Part shown: one piece after another, positions 1-12,279 of the stretch | Layout: each line of letters begins with the position of its first letter | How positions within the stretch are numbered: position 1 is the stretch's first letter | NCBI RefSeq assembly: GCF_019112545.1 | Contig: NW_025064885.1 | Location: forward strand, 1,016,073 to 1,080,072 | Length of the DNA: 64,000 nucleotides | From: Guyanagaster necrorhizus | Taxonomy: Eukaryota; Basidiomycota; Agaricomycetes; Agaricales; Physalacriaceae | Reading direction: 5' to 3' | The notes under the pieces: model-generated | Told to the model about the DNA's origin: nothing | Databases searched by the model: none | Seen by the model: the letters and a program-made list of their open reading frames with translations, nothing else | Program-made: the position numbers and the translations under genes

Positions 1-1
1 G

Positions 2-1135
2 CAAGACATCGACCCACAACTGATTGGGCCAGGCGTCGGGAACAAGATGGATGTGGACGAGGGACCGGCATTCAAACGGCGGGGCTCGGCAGTGGATACG
101 GCACGGATAGAGCAGCTGAGCCTGAACGAGCGGCGAAACTCAACCGATGGGCGGGGCGGGCAATGGCCATGGGTCGACGGCAGACGCGATTCCTCGTCGT
201 TGGGTGGCGGCTACCCCTCGCCGGCATCGGCTGTTTCCGGCACGGACGGCCGGCATCACCCCCCCGCCTCCGGAATTGCATCTTTCGCGTGGCCACATTC
301 TGACCAGAGTTCAATGCAGCACCATTCCCTCGACCACGACCCCCACCGCCAGTTCGATCCTATGTCGAACATTCCCATCATGCCACCCATCAATTTCCCT
401 CCTGACAGGGCTCTCGATAGGAGGATGTCCGTTCCCGACAATCTCAATCCGTCGTCGTCGAATCCTGCTGGCCCGACCAGGGTTCTGCGATCCAGGTCGC
501 GTCCTCCATCGCGTCAAATGCGCTCCCAAGAGGCCTCAGAAGAGCCCACCTCTGCTCCTTCTCCCCCTGGTTCCAGCAAGCTCTCCAAGGACGCTGGCGC
601 AACCCCATACTCCCGCTCTCCCGAGCTTCGTGTTTCCCACAAACTCGCAGAACGGAAGAGAAGAAAGGAGATGAAGGATCTTTTTGATGAGCTGAGGGAC
701 CAGTTGCCAGCTGATCGCGGCATGAAGGCTAGCAAGTGGGAAATTTTAAGCAAAGGCGTGTCGCAGCCCTTTTTCTCGCCCTTTATTTCCACTGACGGCC
801 CTTTAGCTATCGATTTCGTCGCTCAGCTCAAGCAAAGCCACCAAGATATGGCTCGCGAGATCGACATGCTCAGACACGAGCTCGATGTCGCTCGTCAGGG
901 CGGTGGTCTACCTCCCTTTCCCCCAGGGGGCGGTCCGCCAGGTCATCCTGTCTACGGCCAACCCCCGCCAGGTGTCCCACCGTATCCATTACCTCCGCCA
1001 GGTGCTCTCCAGCAGCATCCGCCACCGCCACCTCTTTCCCGACCGGCCTCCTCTCAGGGTGTCTTCCCTCCTGGCAACGGCCCCGCCGTTCCGCCTCAAA
1101 ACGGAAATGTCAATAGACCAGATGGTCCTACATGA
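2..1135 (+). CDS. bHLH transcription factor (5' end outside window)
   Basis: The frame is open from base 2 through the first ATG at 47, so the true start probably lies upstream. A basic helix-loop-helix domain sits about 195-275 residues after the ATG at 47. Its basic region SHKLAERKRR has the His-Glu-Arg spacing of E-box (CANNTG) binders, followed by helix 1 (DLFDELRDQLP) and helix 2 (KASKWEILSKAIDFVAQL). Helix 2 is only continuous if a 51-nt GC-AG intron at 756-806 is removed; read through, it adds 17 residues inside the domain. The N-terminal part is Ser/Pro-rich and low complexity, and the C-terminal 80 residues are Pro/Gly-rich, typical of fungal regulators. It presumably acts as a dimer in the nucleus. 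The target genes cannot be told from sequence. The family call is firm; the orthologue is unknown. Confidence 0.85.
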   Translation, partial: QDIDPQLIGPGVGNKMDVDEGPAFKRRGSAVDTARIEQLSLNERRNSTDGRGGQWPWVDGRRDSSSLGGGYPSPASAVSGTDGRHHPPASGIASFAWPHSDQSSMQHHSLDHDPHRQFDPMSNIPIMPPINFPPDRALDRRMSVPDNLNPSSSNPAGPTRVLRSRSRPPSRQMRSQEASEEPTSAPSPPGSSKLSKDAGATPYSRSPELRVSHKLAERKRRKEMKDLFDELRDQLPADRGMKASKWEILSKGVSQPFFSPFISTDGPLAIDFVAQLKQSHQDMAREIDMLRHELDVARQGGGLPPFPPGGGPPGHPVYGQPPPGVPPYPLPPPGALQQHPPPPPLSRPASSQGVFPPGNGPAVPPQNGNVNRPDGPT

Positions 1136-1951
1136 CCACCATGTTTGCTTTCAGTTTGTATCGATAGGCGTGTCATTTCATTCGTTGATGAGGCATTTGT
1201 TTCTTTTTTTCCGAATTGGTATCCCAGAAATATTCTGTCAGTACCGGTGATGTTTTCTGCACTTGCTATTACATCTACTCTTGACTGTTGCCTGTTTGCG
1301 CATATATCCATGTTGTATCCATATTTGAAGACCGTCGTACTGAGCACAGTGCGTCGCCATTCATCTAATGATGTCCGGTTGTTGAGTCAAGCAATCGAAT
1401 GGAACGAGAGGCTCGCCCCAGAGCCAGAAGAAGAAGGGGAGAGTGGTGGGAAGAAGACGAGGGTGACACGGAAGACGAGCATGGGTAACCACCGCGCACC
1501 CACCACACCATGGAACATGTCTGACACAGCCAGCACCCAAGACACGCTCGCAAAACACCTCAGGCTTTAGCCAACCGCAGAATCAAACTAATCAATTAGC
1601 CCACCCGTGGTGGGCTGGGGGGGGCAAAATACCATACATGTCCGTTACTCTACTCCACATTACACGCCAAAACACCCAGGAAACTCGGAAGGAAGAGCGG
1701 AGGGACCGGAACAAGAGGGAAAGAGGATCTTGAGGACCTATACCTCCACTGCGTCTTAGGAGTTAGCTTACTTGTTGCGGTCAATCAAATGCTGAAAACA
1801 AACAAAAAAAAAAAAAAAAGCAATCGAATGGGACAATCAATTGTTGTCGGCCATTGTCTGATACTAATTGGGATATGTAACACTCGACCTGAGTTGTGAC
1901 TTCGTCACTACCACCACTACTCCATTCCTTCAGCGATAATATTCGCTCGTA
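1136..1951. other. intergenic, no gene seen
   Basis: This spacer lies between the bHLH gene and TFG1. The longest open frame (1145-1570, plus) has no family motif and looks like 3' UTR. An A-rich tract (about 1797-1819) and a short pyrimidine-poor stretch precede the TFG1 ATG. I see no RNA gene or repeat. Confidence 0.5.
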
Positions 1952-4086
1952 ATGCCCCCCAAGAAAGACCTCGCTAGCATTCTTTTTCACAAGAAGAAGC
2001 CGCCAGTGGCCAAGGTGCAGCCAAAGGCCGGCCCCTCACCTCAGAAACCTCGACCGCCAAAGGCCGTACCTCCCCGCGAAGAGAAGGACGACGACGACGA
2101 CGACCTCCACCTTCCAGACGGACCTCATTCAGACTACAAGCTCTTCTCTTCTGCTCTCAATGGGTGGAAATACGATGTCATGAAGTTTGACTCGCGGAAA
2201 CCTGTCGACATAGCGGCATGGCCGCAACCTATCAAGCTGAATCGGAAAGACCTCAGGAAGGATGACCCCGCAGCGAGCACAGCTGGAGTGCCGGTGAAGG
2301 CAATGACAGGCGCAGATGGCAAGCCCGTTCTCCAGGATGGCAAAGTCGTGATGGTGGATGCGGAGGGGCGGGTCGTTCAGGATGAAGCAAGCAAGGCAAA
2401 GGTTGCCCCGGCGAAGAAGAAGTTCCAGAAGAAGACAAGGCAGGTCTTCATTGTTCCGGAAGAAACGAGGCTATTAAGGAAGGAGGAGAGGTATCCGTGG
2501 GTTATGGAGGATGGCATGGGTAGAGAGACTTGGGTAGCGCAGCTGGACGACACGACAAAGGCCCAAACGCATGCGTTTTTCATGCCTGCAGCTAATGATG
2601 TCTTTAAATTTGTCCCTGCTCACCGGTGGTACAAATTTCAGAAGAAGTTGAAGCACGATCTGCCTACTGATACAGCTAATGTCGAGGCTCAGGTATAACA
2701 TCGTATTTTTATGCTTCGTCTGCATGCTAACAGAATCTATACTACAGTATGCGAAGCATCAGAAACGCGACCCTGGTGCTTGGCTATCTCAGAGAACGGG
2801 ACGAGCTATATCCACCCAAACAGCTGCGATGTTCAAGGCAGAGGCTGAAGGGACTGCAGTTGATGATCCCAATTCTTTTGTGCACGTGTCCGGGCAGAGT
2901 TTAGGTCCCGGAGGGCGCAGGCTTAAGGCCGTTGACAATGGAATGAGCAGCTTGTTTGGAGATGATGAAGACGGCGAGGGTTCTAGACGTAGACGTGAGA
3001 GGGAATATGGAGAAGACGGAGATCTTGATGAGCAGGAGTACGAAGAAGAGTTTGCGGATGACGACGAGAAGATGGAGGTTGATAATGACGATGAAGATGC
3101 TAAAGAGCTCGAGGTTCGTTCATAGCGTTTCTTCTGCTTTTGTTTCTGACCAGATATTCAGGAACGGTTGAAAAAAGAGTACAAGACCGCGAATAAAACT
3201 AGAGAGGGTTACATAGATGATTCAGATGAAGAGGAGAAGCCCAAGATGTCGAAAGAAGAGCGACGAATGCAGAAGCTGATACGCAATCGTGAAGGTGGGG
3301 ATGCAGATGAAAGTGACGACGAAAAGAATCCGTATGCCAGTTCTGTAAGTTTCCGTAGTTTCCTTGATGTTAGATTGTTTATTCAATCTGTGACAGGAGT
3401 CGTCTTCGGAAGAAGAGGAGGAGATATCAACACAGCCTGTCTCACAACCCCCCCAACTAAACGAAACACCTGCGAATTCACAGGCATCTCAGACAGCAAA
3501 ATCTTCCATGAACCAGCTACCTCTGAACGGGTCCAAGTCAGATGTTCGGGCCACATCACCCCCGAATCTTAGCCTCAGCGGACATTCCGTTGTAGCGAAA
3601 CGCGCCACTAGCCCGAAGGCTCCGAAACTGAAATCCAGTGCTGGGAGCCGTGGAGGTAGCCCCCTCGCGAGTCGGGCAACGAGTCCCGTTCCTGTCTCAA
3701 ATAGTCGTGCGACGAGTCCAGTTGCGGGAGCGGGAAGCAGAGCTGGAAGTCCTGTAATCCAGAATGGAAAGAAGAGGAAAGCAGATGAAGGGGCAGCTTC
3801 GCCTCAAGGCAGCGGGCAGATGGGCGGACCTTCCAAGTCCAAAAAACGCAAGTCCAATGCGGGACCGGTACCCCCACTTGAAGACCGTATGGTGATCGAG
3901 TGGTTAAAAAATACCCCGAACGCGTCTACGAGAGACTGTATCCAGCACTTCACTCCATATCTTAGAGACGAGGGTAAAAAGGCCAAGTTTACGGCATTGG
4001 TGAAGGAGGTGGCTCAATTGAAGGACGGAGTGCTGGTGTTACGGGCTGCGTATCGCAATGGAGGAACGCCCGCCTCGCCAGTATAA
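1952..4086 (+). CDS. TFG1: TFIIF subunit alpha (RAP74/Tfg1)
   Basis: This encodes the large subunit of general transcription factor TFIIF, which escorts RNA polymerase II into the pre-initiation complex. Exons are 1952-2692, 2748-3113, 3162-3344 and 3397-4086, giving 659 residues; all introns are 48-55 nt with GT-AG ends, and the first has a clear TGCTAAC branch site. The N-terminal dimerisation region (about residues 65-270) contains the family segments WKYDVMKFDS and the HRWYKFQKK block near the first intron. It is followed by an acidic Glu/Asp-rich linker and a Ser/Pro-rich segment with repeated RATSP motifs. The C-terminal winged helix (about 600-655) starts LEDRMVIEWLKNTP. This domain order matches the family. 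The RATSP repeats are candidate phosphorylation sites by inference only. Confidence 0.93.
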
Positions 4087-4426
4087 CCCAAGGCGTCTGT
4101 ATGTTGGCTGATAATGCATTGTTACTTTGTTTATTCTACTGTCAAGTTGTCAGGGCTTTTGTCGGCAAGGGGTGACATGAGGTACGCTCCGTTGTAAAGG
4201 GTTGTCTATGATGGTCTAACGGAAACCAAAGTGACTGGAATGTTTTTGGCGCAGTGTCTATCTTAACGTTCCGTCTTTCTGGTTAGAGTCTGGCACTCCG
4301 ACTGATCTGAAATGAAACTCTCGAGCGGGACTCAAGGCGAAGCAAACGGACTTTGTCTCACAGAGCCCTTCAAAATGAGCGCCCGTCAAGGTACCAATTT
4401 CTCCTCATCCTCCATATTCGACCGCC
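4087..4426. other. intergenic spacer upstream of the chitin deacetylase
   Basis: This 340-bp stretch holds the TFG1 3' region and the promoter of the secreted deacetylase. I see no open frame of interest, no repeat and no convincing TATA box. Confidence 0.5.
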
Positions 4427-6045
4427 ATGTTTACTTCCATCTTCCTAGCCATTAATGTCGCCCTTGCTGCGAATCTACCACGCTCAGACTGTCACGATCA
4501 TGAGCAGCACAGGCGCCTTCCTGGTAACTGGTATCACGAATGCGATCATCCCGTCCACAATCTCTTCAAGCGAGGCGCACCAGGCGACGGCATAAATTAT
4601 GCTGAAGTCGGTTCTCCCTGTGCGTCCTCTTGGCTCTATACATACACGTTACTCATTGTTCGCTAGCCTGGTCAAGTGCCTTTCCGACGTCGACGCCTGA
4701 TACAAGTCAGCTACCTCAGGCATGGGTAGACGCCCTCAACGATGCCGTATCCTCCGGGAAAATACCCAATATTCCCGAGTCGACCAGCACAAGTGATAGA
4801 AGTCCTGTTTACCCCGATGGCTTCGACCCTGATGGATCAGAAGTTTGCTCCTCTTCGTATCAATGCAGAATTCCGGAAGACATTTGGGACGCTCCTACAG
4901 GCACTTTGGGCATTGGGTTTGATGATGGACCCTTGCCCGTATGTTTTCTTTTGTTCTCGCTAACATGGAAAAGCTGACGGCTTCATTCAGCCTACCCCCC
5001 GTCTCGTTACCTTTTTGCAGTCCCAGAACCAGAGCGCGACTCATTTTATGATCGGTTCTAATATCCTTAGTAATCCCAATCAGTTCAATGCTGCATATAA
5101 CATTGGAGGGGATATCGCAGTGCACACATACACTCATCCTTACATGACTACGCTTACCAACATCCAAGTCGTTGCAGAGGTGTGTTTTAACGCTGCCAAA
5201 CCAGAATCAAACTAATGTGTTCGCTAGCTTGGTTGGACTATGGAAATCATTCACAACTCAACGGGCGGCCGCGTTCCTAGGTTTTGGAGACCACCTTATG
5301 GCGATTCAGACAACAGAGTAAGGGCCATTGCGGCGGAGGTACGAGACATGGTAACCCTTCAATGGCTTGTTCTCAACTCTGCGTTAGGTGTTCGGGCTTG
5401 AGTGCATTATGTGGAATCGGGAGTATGTGTTTCCTAAAGTTCACTCAATAGAGGTATTTACCGTTACTGATAGCACTGACGACTGGAGTATGGAATCTGG
5501 GGGTACTACGATGCGAGCCATTAGTCGTAAAATGAAGAAGTGGCTCACAGGTAAATCAAATCACAGATATTGTCCATTATTCGCTAATCATTATGTAGGT
5601 CCCAAGACCCCGGGTTTGATCATCTTGGAGCATGAGTTGACCACCGACATGGTCCAAGCCTTTATCAATGCTTATCCTTTCATGAAGTCCAACGGATGGA
5701 ACACTACGTCGGTCGCCCGACTGGTAGGAGACGGTCGTCCCTACCAGAACTCTAATAATGATGATTCGACGGTTACCGCGGACGGAATTTTGGTCGCGGC
5801 CACCCCGAGTGCCACAAGCTCCATTACAGGGTAAGCATTGTGTTGATATTGTTCTAATCTCTTCTAATCAAAGTTACAGTGGTACGAGCACAAGTTACAC
5901 GTCGGCGACTGAAAGTACAACAACATCCGCCTCTGTAAGCACTAAAGCGAACTCGATTGACTTGTCTAGCCAGGGACGTACTTTGCTGGGTATTGTGACA
6001 TCTGCCTTATTCATGGTAGCATCGGTGGCAACTTTGGCACTCTAA
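4427..6045 (+). CDS. GPI-anchored chitin deacetylase (CE4 family)
   Basis: This secreted polysaccharide deacetylase should remove acetyl groups from cell-wall chitin to make chitosan. Eight exons are predicted: 4427-4619, 4667-4938, 4991-5179, 5228-5338, 5388-5422, 5474-5550, 5599-5830 and 5880-6045, giving 424 residues. An N-terminal signal peptide ([15 protein letters not shown]) is present. All CE4 catalytic motifs are there in order: FDDGP (about 149), HTYTH (about 200, metal-binding histidines), RPPYGD (about 239), DTDDW (about 267) and the LEHEL motif. The 35-nt exon is needed to build DTDDW correctly. A Ser/Thr-rich stalk and a hydrophobic C-terminus ending in VATLAL indicate a GPI anchor. 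No separate chitin-binding domain is seen. The neighbours do not suggest an operon-like cluster. Confidence 0.93.
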
Positions 6046-7032
6046 CTCCTACCTATTTTGCTCTACTTAGTTGTAAGGAACTTATTTCAACGGATGTCAC
6101 GACCCTTTCCTTGCTTGGGTTATGCTACCGACACAAAGACATTTTTTATCGCCTTCAATTTGTTGTCGTATTTTGGTTTTAGAAAATAATCACTTACGCA
6201 CAGACTCTTACTTATATAAATTTGTATTAACCGGTGGACTATTTGTGGGGGTGCAAAATTTGAATATACATTCTGTCCATCCCTGCATGTGCATTAATAG
6301 TCTTGGGAAAGAAATTATCTACTATGTATTTCGTACTATATAAACGTCGAAGAAGATGAATACATTGGTCTAGAGCAAGGCTTTCCACAATGAACACATC
6401 ACGACCGTGAACTGATATGCACTCCTCGAAAACCAGCTACAACCATCAGCAAACATTACCAGCTGTGGCGAAATGAGCACACCGATTCTGATTTGCAGGT
6501 TATAAAGGCCGTATTCTCTTGTTATATCCAACATACAGAACGATAACAGAGGCCGGTTTTCGATGCTGCAGAACAGACATTTCCCGATCAGCAAACCATC
6601 GGTAACCACCTGGCAAATGAGCCGTATGCTCACCAACCACCTCAAATGGAGCCTTCCCCGATGCTGATGTAGGAGACGAGGACTGGAGACTAAAAAGCAA
6701 AAAAAAAAAGCACGAAGAGGAAGAAAAACTCAAGGAAGACGTTTATTCACCAAAGAAGAGGTTACAGCGCGCGTGTTTTGTCGTTAGTACTAGTGCGTAA
6801 CAGTCGTAAGGCCATAATAAATGCTCAAAAGAAATGTCTAGTGCATGTCTGGAGAGGAAAGCAGACAGGCAACGAAACCAGGAAACAGATGATAAGCTAC
6901 AGTTAGGAGACCGGACATATAAATACCATTAAATTGCGCGTGTAGTGAGTGAATGAACGTGCCAAGGAGAACAGAACACGGAAAGCGTTACATCATCAGT
7001 GGACCTATGAAAAGACGCACCGCAAGGGAAGA
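6046..7032. other. convergent intergenic region, nothing recognised
   Basis: Nearly 1 kb separates two genes that converge. The left half is AT-rich, and short frames on both strands have no motif, repeats or RNA-like structure that I can support. It probably contains both 3' UTRs and terminators. Confidence 0.45.
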
Positions 7033-9402
7033 CTACGTGAGACTAGGCCATTTAAATTTCAGACCTTCTAACCACCGCATGTAAAGCAACTCCGCGATGG
7101 GTGATTTACGTGTCGAAGAATCTTCTGACTTGACGGAAGGTGCTGGTTCTGCTGAACCCGGAGAAATGTCTTCCTGGACCTCTGTAACGACCAGACCTTT
7201 GGCTGTCATTTCGCTTCTACGGATAACCCGCTTGTGTGGGAACAATGCACGAGAGTTTTGGACGTGTTGCCATACTGCAGGATTCCTGACCGATCCATAT
7301 CAGTAAGCGCAGCGGAGTTCAACATTGGACTTACTCATTGATGCCCGATAGAATATCAAGTATAACGTTGTACGCCAGTTCAGGATTAGCCTCCTTGAGC
7401 TCGCTGAACCCCCGAGATAACATGCTCAGCGATTCAATTTCCCTTGCATCCATGTCATCCCCGATGGCCTGAAATTCGAGCCAGGTGAGCATACGCGAAT
7501 TATGACGCCAAATTAGAACCACACATACCTTCTGAAGGATGGGTAGAACCACATCATCGATCACAGATTTTCCTGCCTTAGCCGTTTCGCTGGCGTTGCG
7601 CTTATGCGTGGGCGTCGTTGGTGCAGATGTGCAGCCCTCCCGACGCATGTTCCCGACGTACTCCGCTGACAATCGCAAGGATCCCGCCGTGTCCAATTTC
7701 TTAATGGGTCGGATGGTATCGATGCCGTTACCTAAATCAGCCTCCTTCATTATAGTACCTACGCCACCAGCATGACGTGCAGCATACGATGATCGTCGAG
7801 ACCCCCGCATGGACCCACTATAAGCAGGTGGTGCACCAAGCGGGGTTGCACTTTCGTCAACCTGGGGAGGTGGAGTGTCCGACGCATTCTGTTCCGCCAA
7901 CAAGGTGGCAACGTCTTTCCCAGAATCAGGAATGTGGAGAGGCTTGATGATCACGGTCGAATGGCCTGCCTGTGTGTTCATTCCCAGCCCGCCTTCCACG
8001 ATAGGATCTCCGCTTCCCTTTGTAGCACCTACGGTGTCGACGGATGAATGGCCTTCATCTGCGTCCAACTCTTCAGGTTCTTCGTCGATGTCAGGAGATA
8101 ACGATGACGACACGAGGTCCTTTGCCATGCCCCTGAACGTTCCCATAGCTGAAGAGCGTAGCGTATCGAAGTTCCAGTCACTCCGCATTGTACCTGTCGT
8201 GTCCCAGGCATGACCGTTTCGCACCGTAGGCTGGTAGATTTGGTGAGCTCCTCCTTTGACAGGTGAGCGTGCACGGAAATCTTGGAGACGCTCAATGAGC
8301 TCGGTGAGGTATGATGTTTTCCGTGCACCGCGAATGAATCGGTGTTGCAGCAGTTCGTTGGCCATGGGACGCTGAAAGGACATTGTGATATTAGAACGCT
8401 ACAAACAGGTGAATAACCTACAGCTTTGGGATCTTTCGTCAAACATTGAGTGACGAAATCTTTGAAGGTTGCAGAAAAGGCGCCCTCGAGAACGGGAGGT
8501 TTGGCTTTGGGAATGAGGAACAGAACTCTCATAGGATGATACTCTGCAAGGGGCGGTTCGCCCTTTGCCATCTCAATGGCTGTAATACCCAGACTCCACA
8601 TGTCAGCTTTGGCGTCATACCCTGCCTGCCGGATGACCTCCGGGGCCATCCAAAATGGAGTACCAACAAATGTATGTCGAAGTGTATTCGTGAGCTGAGC
8701 AGCGACACCAAAGTCAGCAAGCTTGACTTTGCCGGAGGATGAGAGGAGAATATTGGCGGCTTTAATGTCTCGATGAATAGTACCCTCGGCATGAAGGTAG
8801 TCGAGACCGAGTAAAAGCTCCCGACAAATGACCGCGATATGGGCCTCTGAAAAAGGACCGGGTTTCAATAAATCCAAGCATGAGCCCCCAGCGAGATATT
8901 CCATTATGATCCAGAGCTTGTAAGCGACGACGAAAGACCCGTAATAGCGCGTCACATATTCTGAATCGCACTGAGCGAGACTAGCAATCTCCTGCTGTAT
9001 TTCACAGATATCATCATCGGAATCCTCAAGGTCTAAACACAAGTTGAACATGCTGTTGTTGATTGATGCAGCAGACTGACCTATTTGCTTAATGGCTACT
9101 ATCTGCTTCGTCTCATTGTGGATAGCTTTGTACACAGTCCCAAAGCTGCCTGTTCCCAACTTCTCCAGTAACGTATACTGACTAGCCGGGTTGTTGCTAG
9201 GAATCGGATATGGCTCTCGAGGCTGGGATTTAGTATCGACCTCGCCCGATGACGGCGGTGATCTTGACAAGACCATGGGGTGAGGCTTAGAATGGGAGAG
9301 GTCAGAGCTGTTCCGCGCTGCAAAACGAGAAGAGGAAAACATAGTGGATACGAAGGAAGCCGTTGGGTGGTTGCCGTGATCTGAGACTATTGCCATTACC
9401 AA
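7033..9402 (-). CDS. Ste20-like protein kinase, GCK-III type (Nak1/Kic1/Sid1/Don3 group)
   Basis: This serine/threonine kinase is of the germinal-centre class used in fungal polarity, septation and cell separation. Exons on the minus strand are 9402-9081, 9032-8422, 8371-7529, 7468-7335 and 7285-7033 (720 residues from the first ATG; in-frame ATGs at 9396 and 9342 are alternatives). The N-terminal kinase domain (about 75-340) has [15 protein letters not shown], the HRD block [18 protein letters not shown] and the GCK signature [12 protein letters not shown] poorly conserved Ser/Pro-rich middle follows. The conserved tail [16 protein letters not shown] and final [15 protein letters not shown] is formed only when the last intron is removed. 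The sequence alone does not decide which of the fungal GCK paralogues this is. Confidence 0.93.
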
Positions 9403-10104
9403 CAGTGATTGGCTATAGCACGCGGGGCACTACACGTGTCGAGTCCCACGTCTTCTATTGAACGAACAACCACCCATTCGCTGCGAATTGCATTCAAACA
9501 GATGGTTGTAACCTCACCATTTCGTAACGTCGTGAAATATCGTGTCGTACGGCGATGGTACTCGGAGCTCGTCGGTGTCACTATTCGTGAAAAGTAAAGG
9601 ACTACAAATTGTCTCGATGGCAGGGTATACTGAAAGATATTGTGGCCGTATTAGTGAGAAACGGCCAGCGTGGTAGGTAAAACGGGCAAAGAGTCAAAGC
9701 AGGGGCAATCACGGATCACGATTGCGACAGTTAGCATTCAGTATTCAATACCTGGCCCCAGGCTTGCTGCAAAGACGAGAAGGGCTAGAAAGGAAGAGGG
9801 TACGGACAGGAAGGGTGGGTATGGGAGTAACAAGTAAGCATCGCCTGGGAAAGTTACTCTATACACATCCATTTAGGTCGCTTATACTGTAATGGTGAAA
9901 AATGTGCCACAATTTATGCAAAAAAAAAACTTGAAGTAATATGCAGAAGGTTCTTCCACCAGTTCATTTCATTGAAAATGACAGTCTAAGCCGCAAACGC
10001 ATGGCAATGATCCACTCATACAGGTTACAGTATCAGCAGAGCATAGGCTTGGTCATTGAATGCAAATACTGCCAGGTAAAATACGATAGCAGAGCTCCCC
10101 GCCC
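9403..10104. other. intergenic region between the kinase promoter and the RPL35 3' end
   Basis: Both flanking genes are on the minus strand, so this holds the kinase promoter and RPL35 3' UTR. Short frames, for example 9409-9597, carry no recognisable motif. There is an A-run at about 9921-9929. Confidence 0.45.
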
Positions 10105-10631
10105 TCATGCCTTGACAGCGTACTTTCGAATGGGAAAGTTAAGCTCCTTCTTCTTCTGCTTTAGGGTCTTTAGCGATGTCTCGTGCTGGAAAAGGTACAT
10201 GTAAGCGGTAGGATATGGGAGATACAGGGACCTCTTACCTTGGTCATCCGCCGCCTGATTGCCCGAGTCTTCTTGGCCCGCAAGTCCAAAGGAAGGTACT
10301 TTTTGTCTTTGTAGTACTCGCGGAGATTCTGACGACCCTTTTGGTTCATGACGGTCATCACCCGTGCTATGGATTTGCGGACGGTGTTACTAGAACAATA
10401 ATCAGTACGCGGGAAAAGAACAAGTATCCAAACACGCACATTTTCGTCAGCTTCGACGCCGACCCACCAGCAATCTTTTGCACCCGTAGTGTCAGGAGCT
10501 CATTCTTGAGCTCGAGGAGTTGTTTCGACAAGTCATTCTTGGACCTAACAGAAGGTAAGCAAAGCCAACTGGACAATGGTCGCAAAATCGCACTTGGACT
10601 GGAGCTCGTACGCCTTGACTTTTCCAGGCAT
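10105..10631 (-). CDS. RPL35: 60S ribosomal protein L35 (uL29)
   Basis: This is a structural protein of the large cytosolic ribosomal subunit near the exit tunnel. Four coding exons, 10631-10594, 10544-10440, 10389-10239 and 10185-10105, give 124 residues, the family length. The N-terminus [18 protein letters not shown], the block LRVQKIAGG and the basic stretch [16 protein letters not shown] are typical. A fourth intron probably lies in the 5' leader at 10638-10697, with GTAAGA donor and TTCAG acceptor six bases before ATG; leader introns are common in fungal ribosomal protein genes. Short exons and introns are all frame-consistent. Confidence 0.97.
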
Positions 10632-10824
10632 GGTGGTCTGAACAGTTGTGTATAAGTATTGTAGCGCCCTTATCGACGACAACGCGAAATTTCTTACCTT
10701 GAAGGGATGAATACTAGGTGCTTGTAAGCCGGCCAGGAATCTGTACCAAACCTTATTCAAAACTGTAAAGTCGTTTCTCACGCTCCCAAAGTTGTTTTGA
10801 TATTTTATTATATAATTATAAGTT

Positions 10825-11986
10825 CTAATTTCTTTTCACAAGCTCCTCGAATTGTACCAGTGAGCCTCCAAAAATGTCCAGAGCACTGAAGGGAAACAAC
10901 GTGAGCAGAGAAGGAAGTTATCTAATCATTCTTTGGCGTACCTCCCGTACGTTAGGTCCACTCGTCCTCCAGAAAGTCGGTCGACGAGACCAAGGTCTTC
11001 AATATCTGAGGAAAGCATCAGTAAGCTGCCAGAAACTAGCAAATGTATACCTTTTGCGCCGCCAGCGTACGTCGTCGGTATTTTTACCCAATCACCGAGG
11101 CCTGGGTTTTGAATTATTATAATCCATTAAATCATTTAGCAACGTACGAGAAACCAGTTCTTCATCGATACCCTGACATAGACCCTCCACATCAGCTGCA
11201 TGTATTAGAAATTCACTATAGAGTTGTGAGTTCTGTTCATGACCTGGCATATAACAACTAACCTGCAGTAGTCTGAGAGCAATCCAAGGTTTGCTGTGAA
11301 GGATTAAAGAGTGAAAATCGTGGACATAGTTGTCTCACTTTGAGAAACTTCCATGTCCGTTATATCTTGCCATTTGTTCATGGCTATGAACCACTTCGAG
11401 TCATGACGGCGGCAACTATTCAGGTCGTAAGCATTATCGCACGCGAAGGGGAGGGGGTGCTGCAAACCTGATATCAACCACAAGCTTGTCTTTGCCAATG
11501 GCATGGGAGATACGCTTCAGTCGTTCCAAGGAGAATTTCGCGCCAGGGAAAAGATATGAAGTGACGATAATTTTGCTGGCTCCAGCATCAAGCCACTGCT
11601 GGGCATTGGTATCATTTATCCCGCCGCCGATCTGTAGTCCGCCTGCATGAGACATAAATAATGCGGTATTCTAGTTCTTACGGCACTCTACCTGGCCATG
11701 CAGAGAGTGCTTCGCGAGCAGCATCGTCATTTCCTGGTCCTAACTTTATGACGTGGCCACCTTCGAGATGGTGATCTTTGTACAGTTCCGCGAACTCGGC
11801 TGGGGATTGACTAGACCATTTCGTTATTGTGATAAAGGCAGATGGATTTGATAGAACGAGCCTTGCGACGAAATTGATGCGAAGGGCATCCGGAGAACTG
11901 TCGGAGAGCGTTCCACCCACAATTTGCTTGACCTTTCCGTCGTGTAGGTCAATACACGGCTTGAAACGACTCTGGCGCGTCACCAT
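10825..11986 (-). CDS. HIS6: ProFAR isomerase of histidine biosynthesis
   Basis: This enzyme isomerises phosphoribosylformimino-AICAR-phosphate, the fourth step of histidine biosynthesis, in the cytosol. Nine exons on the minus strand are 11986-11862, 11810-11692, 11642-11468, 11415-11339, 11293-11263, 11215-11148, 11101-11051, 11005-10942 and 10885-10825, giving 256 residues, close to the family length of about 260. Conserved blocks include [64 protein letters not shown] and the end SALDIFGG. Intron 1 (11811-11861) appears to use a GC donor. The gene is divergent from the protease gene starting at 12280, with a shared 293-bp upstream region. Confidence 0.95.
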
Positions 11987-12279
11987 TGCTCAGTCACGGT
12001 CCGAATTCCGGTCTGAAAAGCGCGGTGCAGAGTGACGAGAACTACCTTCTGCTTACCGTTGCAGGTGTCCTGAACTTATTGCAGGACTACACACAACGAA
12101 GGGCACGATGCGGCTGGAGGACCATGTGGTAAGAACAAGAATGATCGAAGTGTGCCTTGGTGCCATCATTGGCAAACAAATAAGTCCACCTGTGAGGTTC
12201 ACCTCCAGGACTGGTCTTATTGGGCTCTTCGCTTCTGCCACCATCTTCGCTCTTTTACCATCCTGTCGTTCCTTCCAGT

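Noticed and set aside
1145..1570. Open frame of 141 codons after the bHLH gene
   Set aside because: No motif, mixed composition and a position in the likely 3' UTR. It resembles chance.
6046..7032. Possible small gene or RNA in the 1-kb convergent spacer
   Set aside because: I found no tRNA-like fold, no motif and no frame-keeping intron set that makes a recognisable protein.
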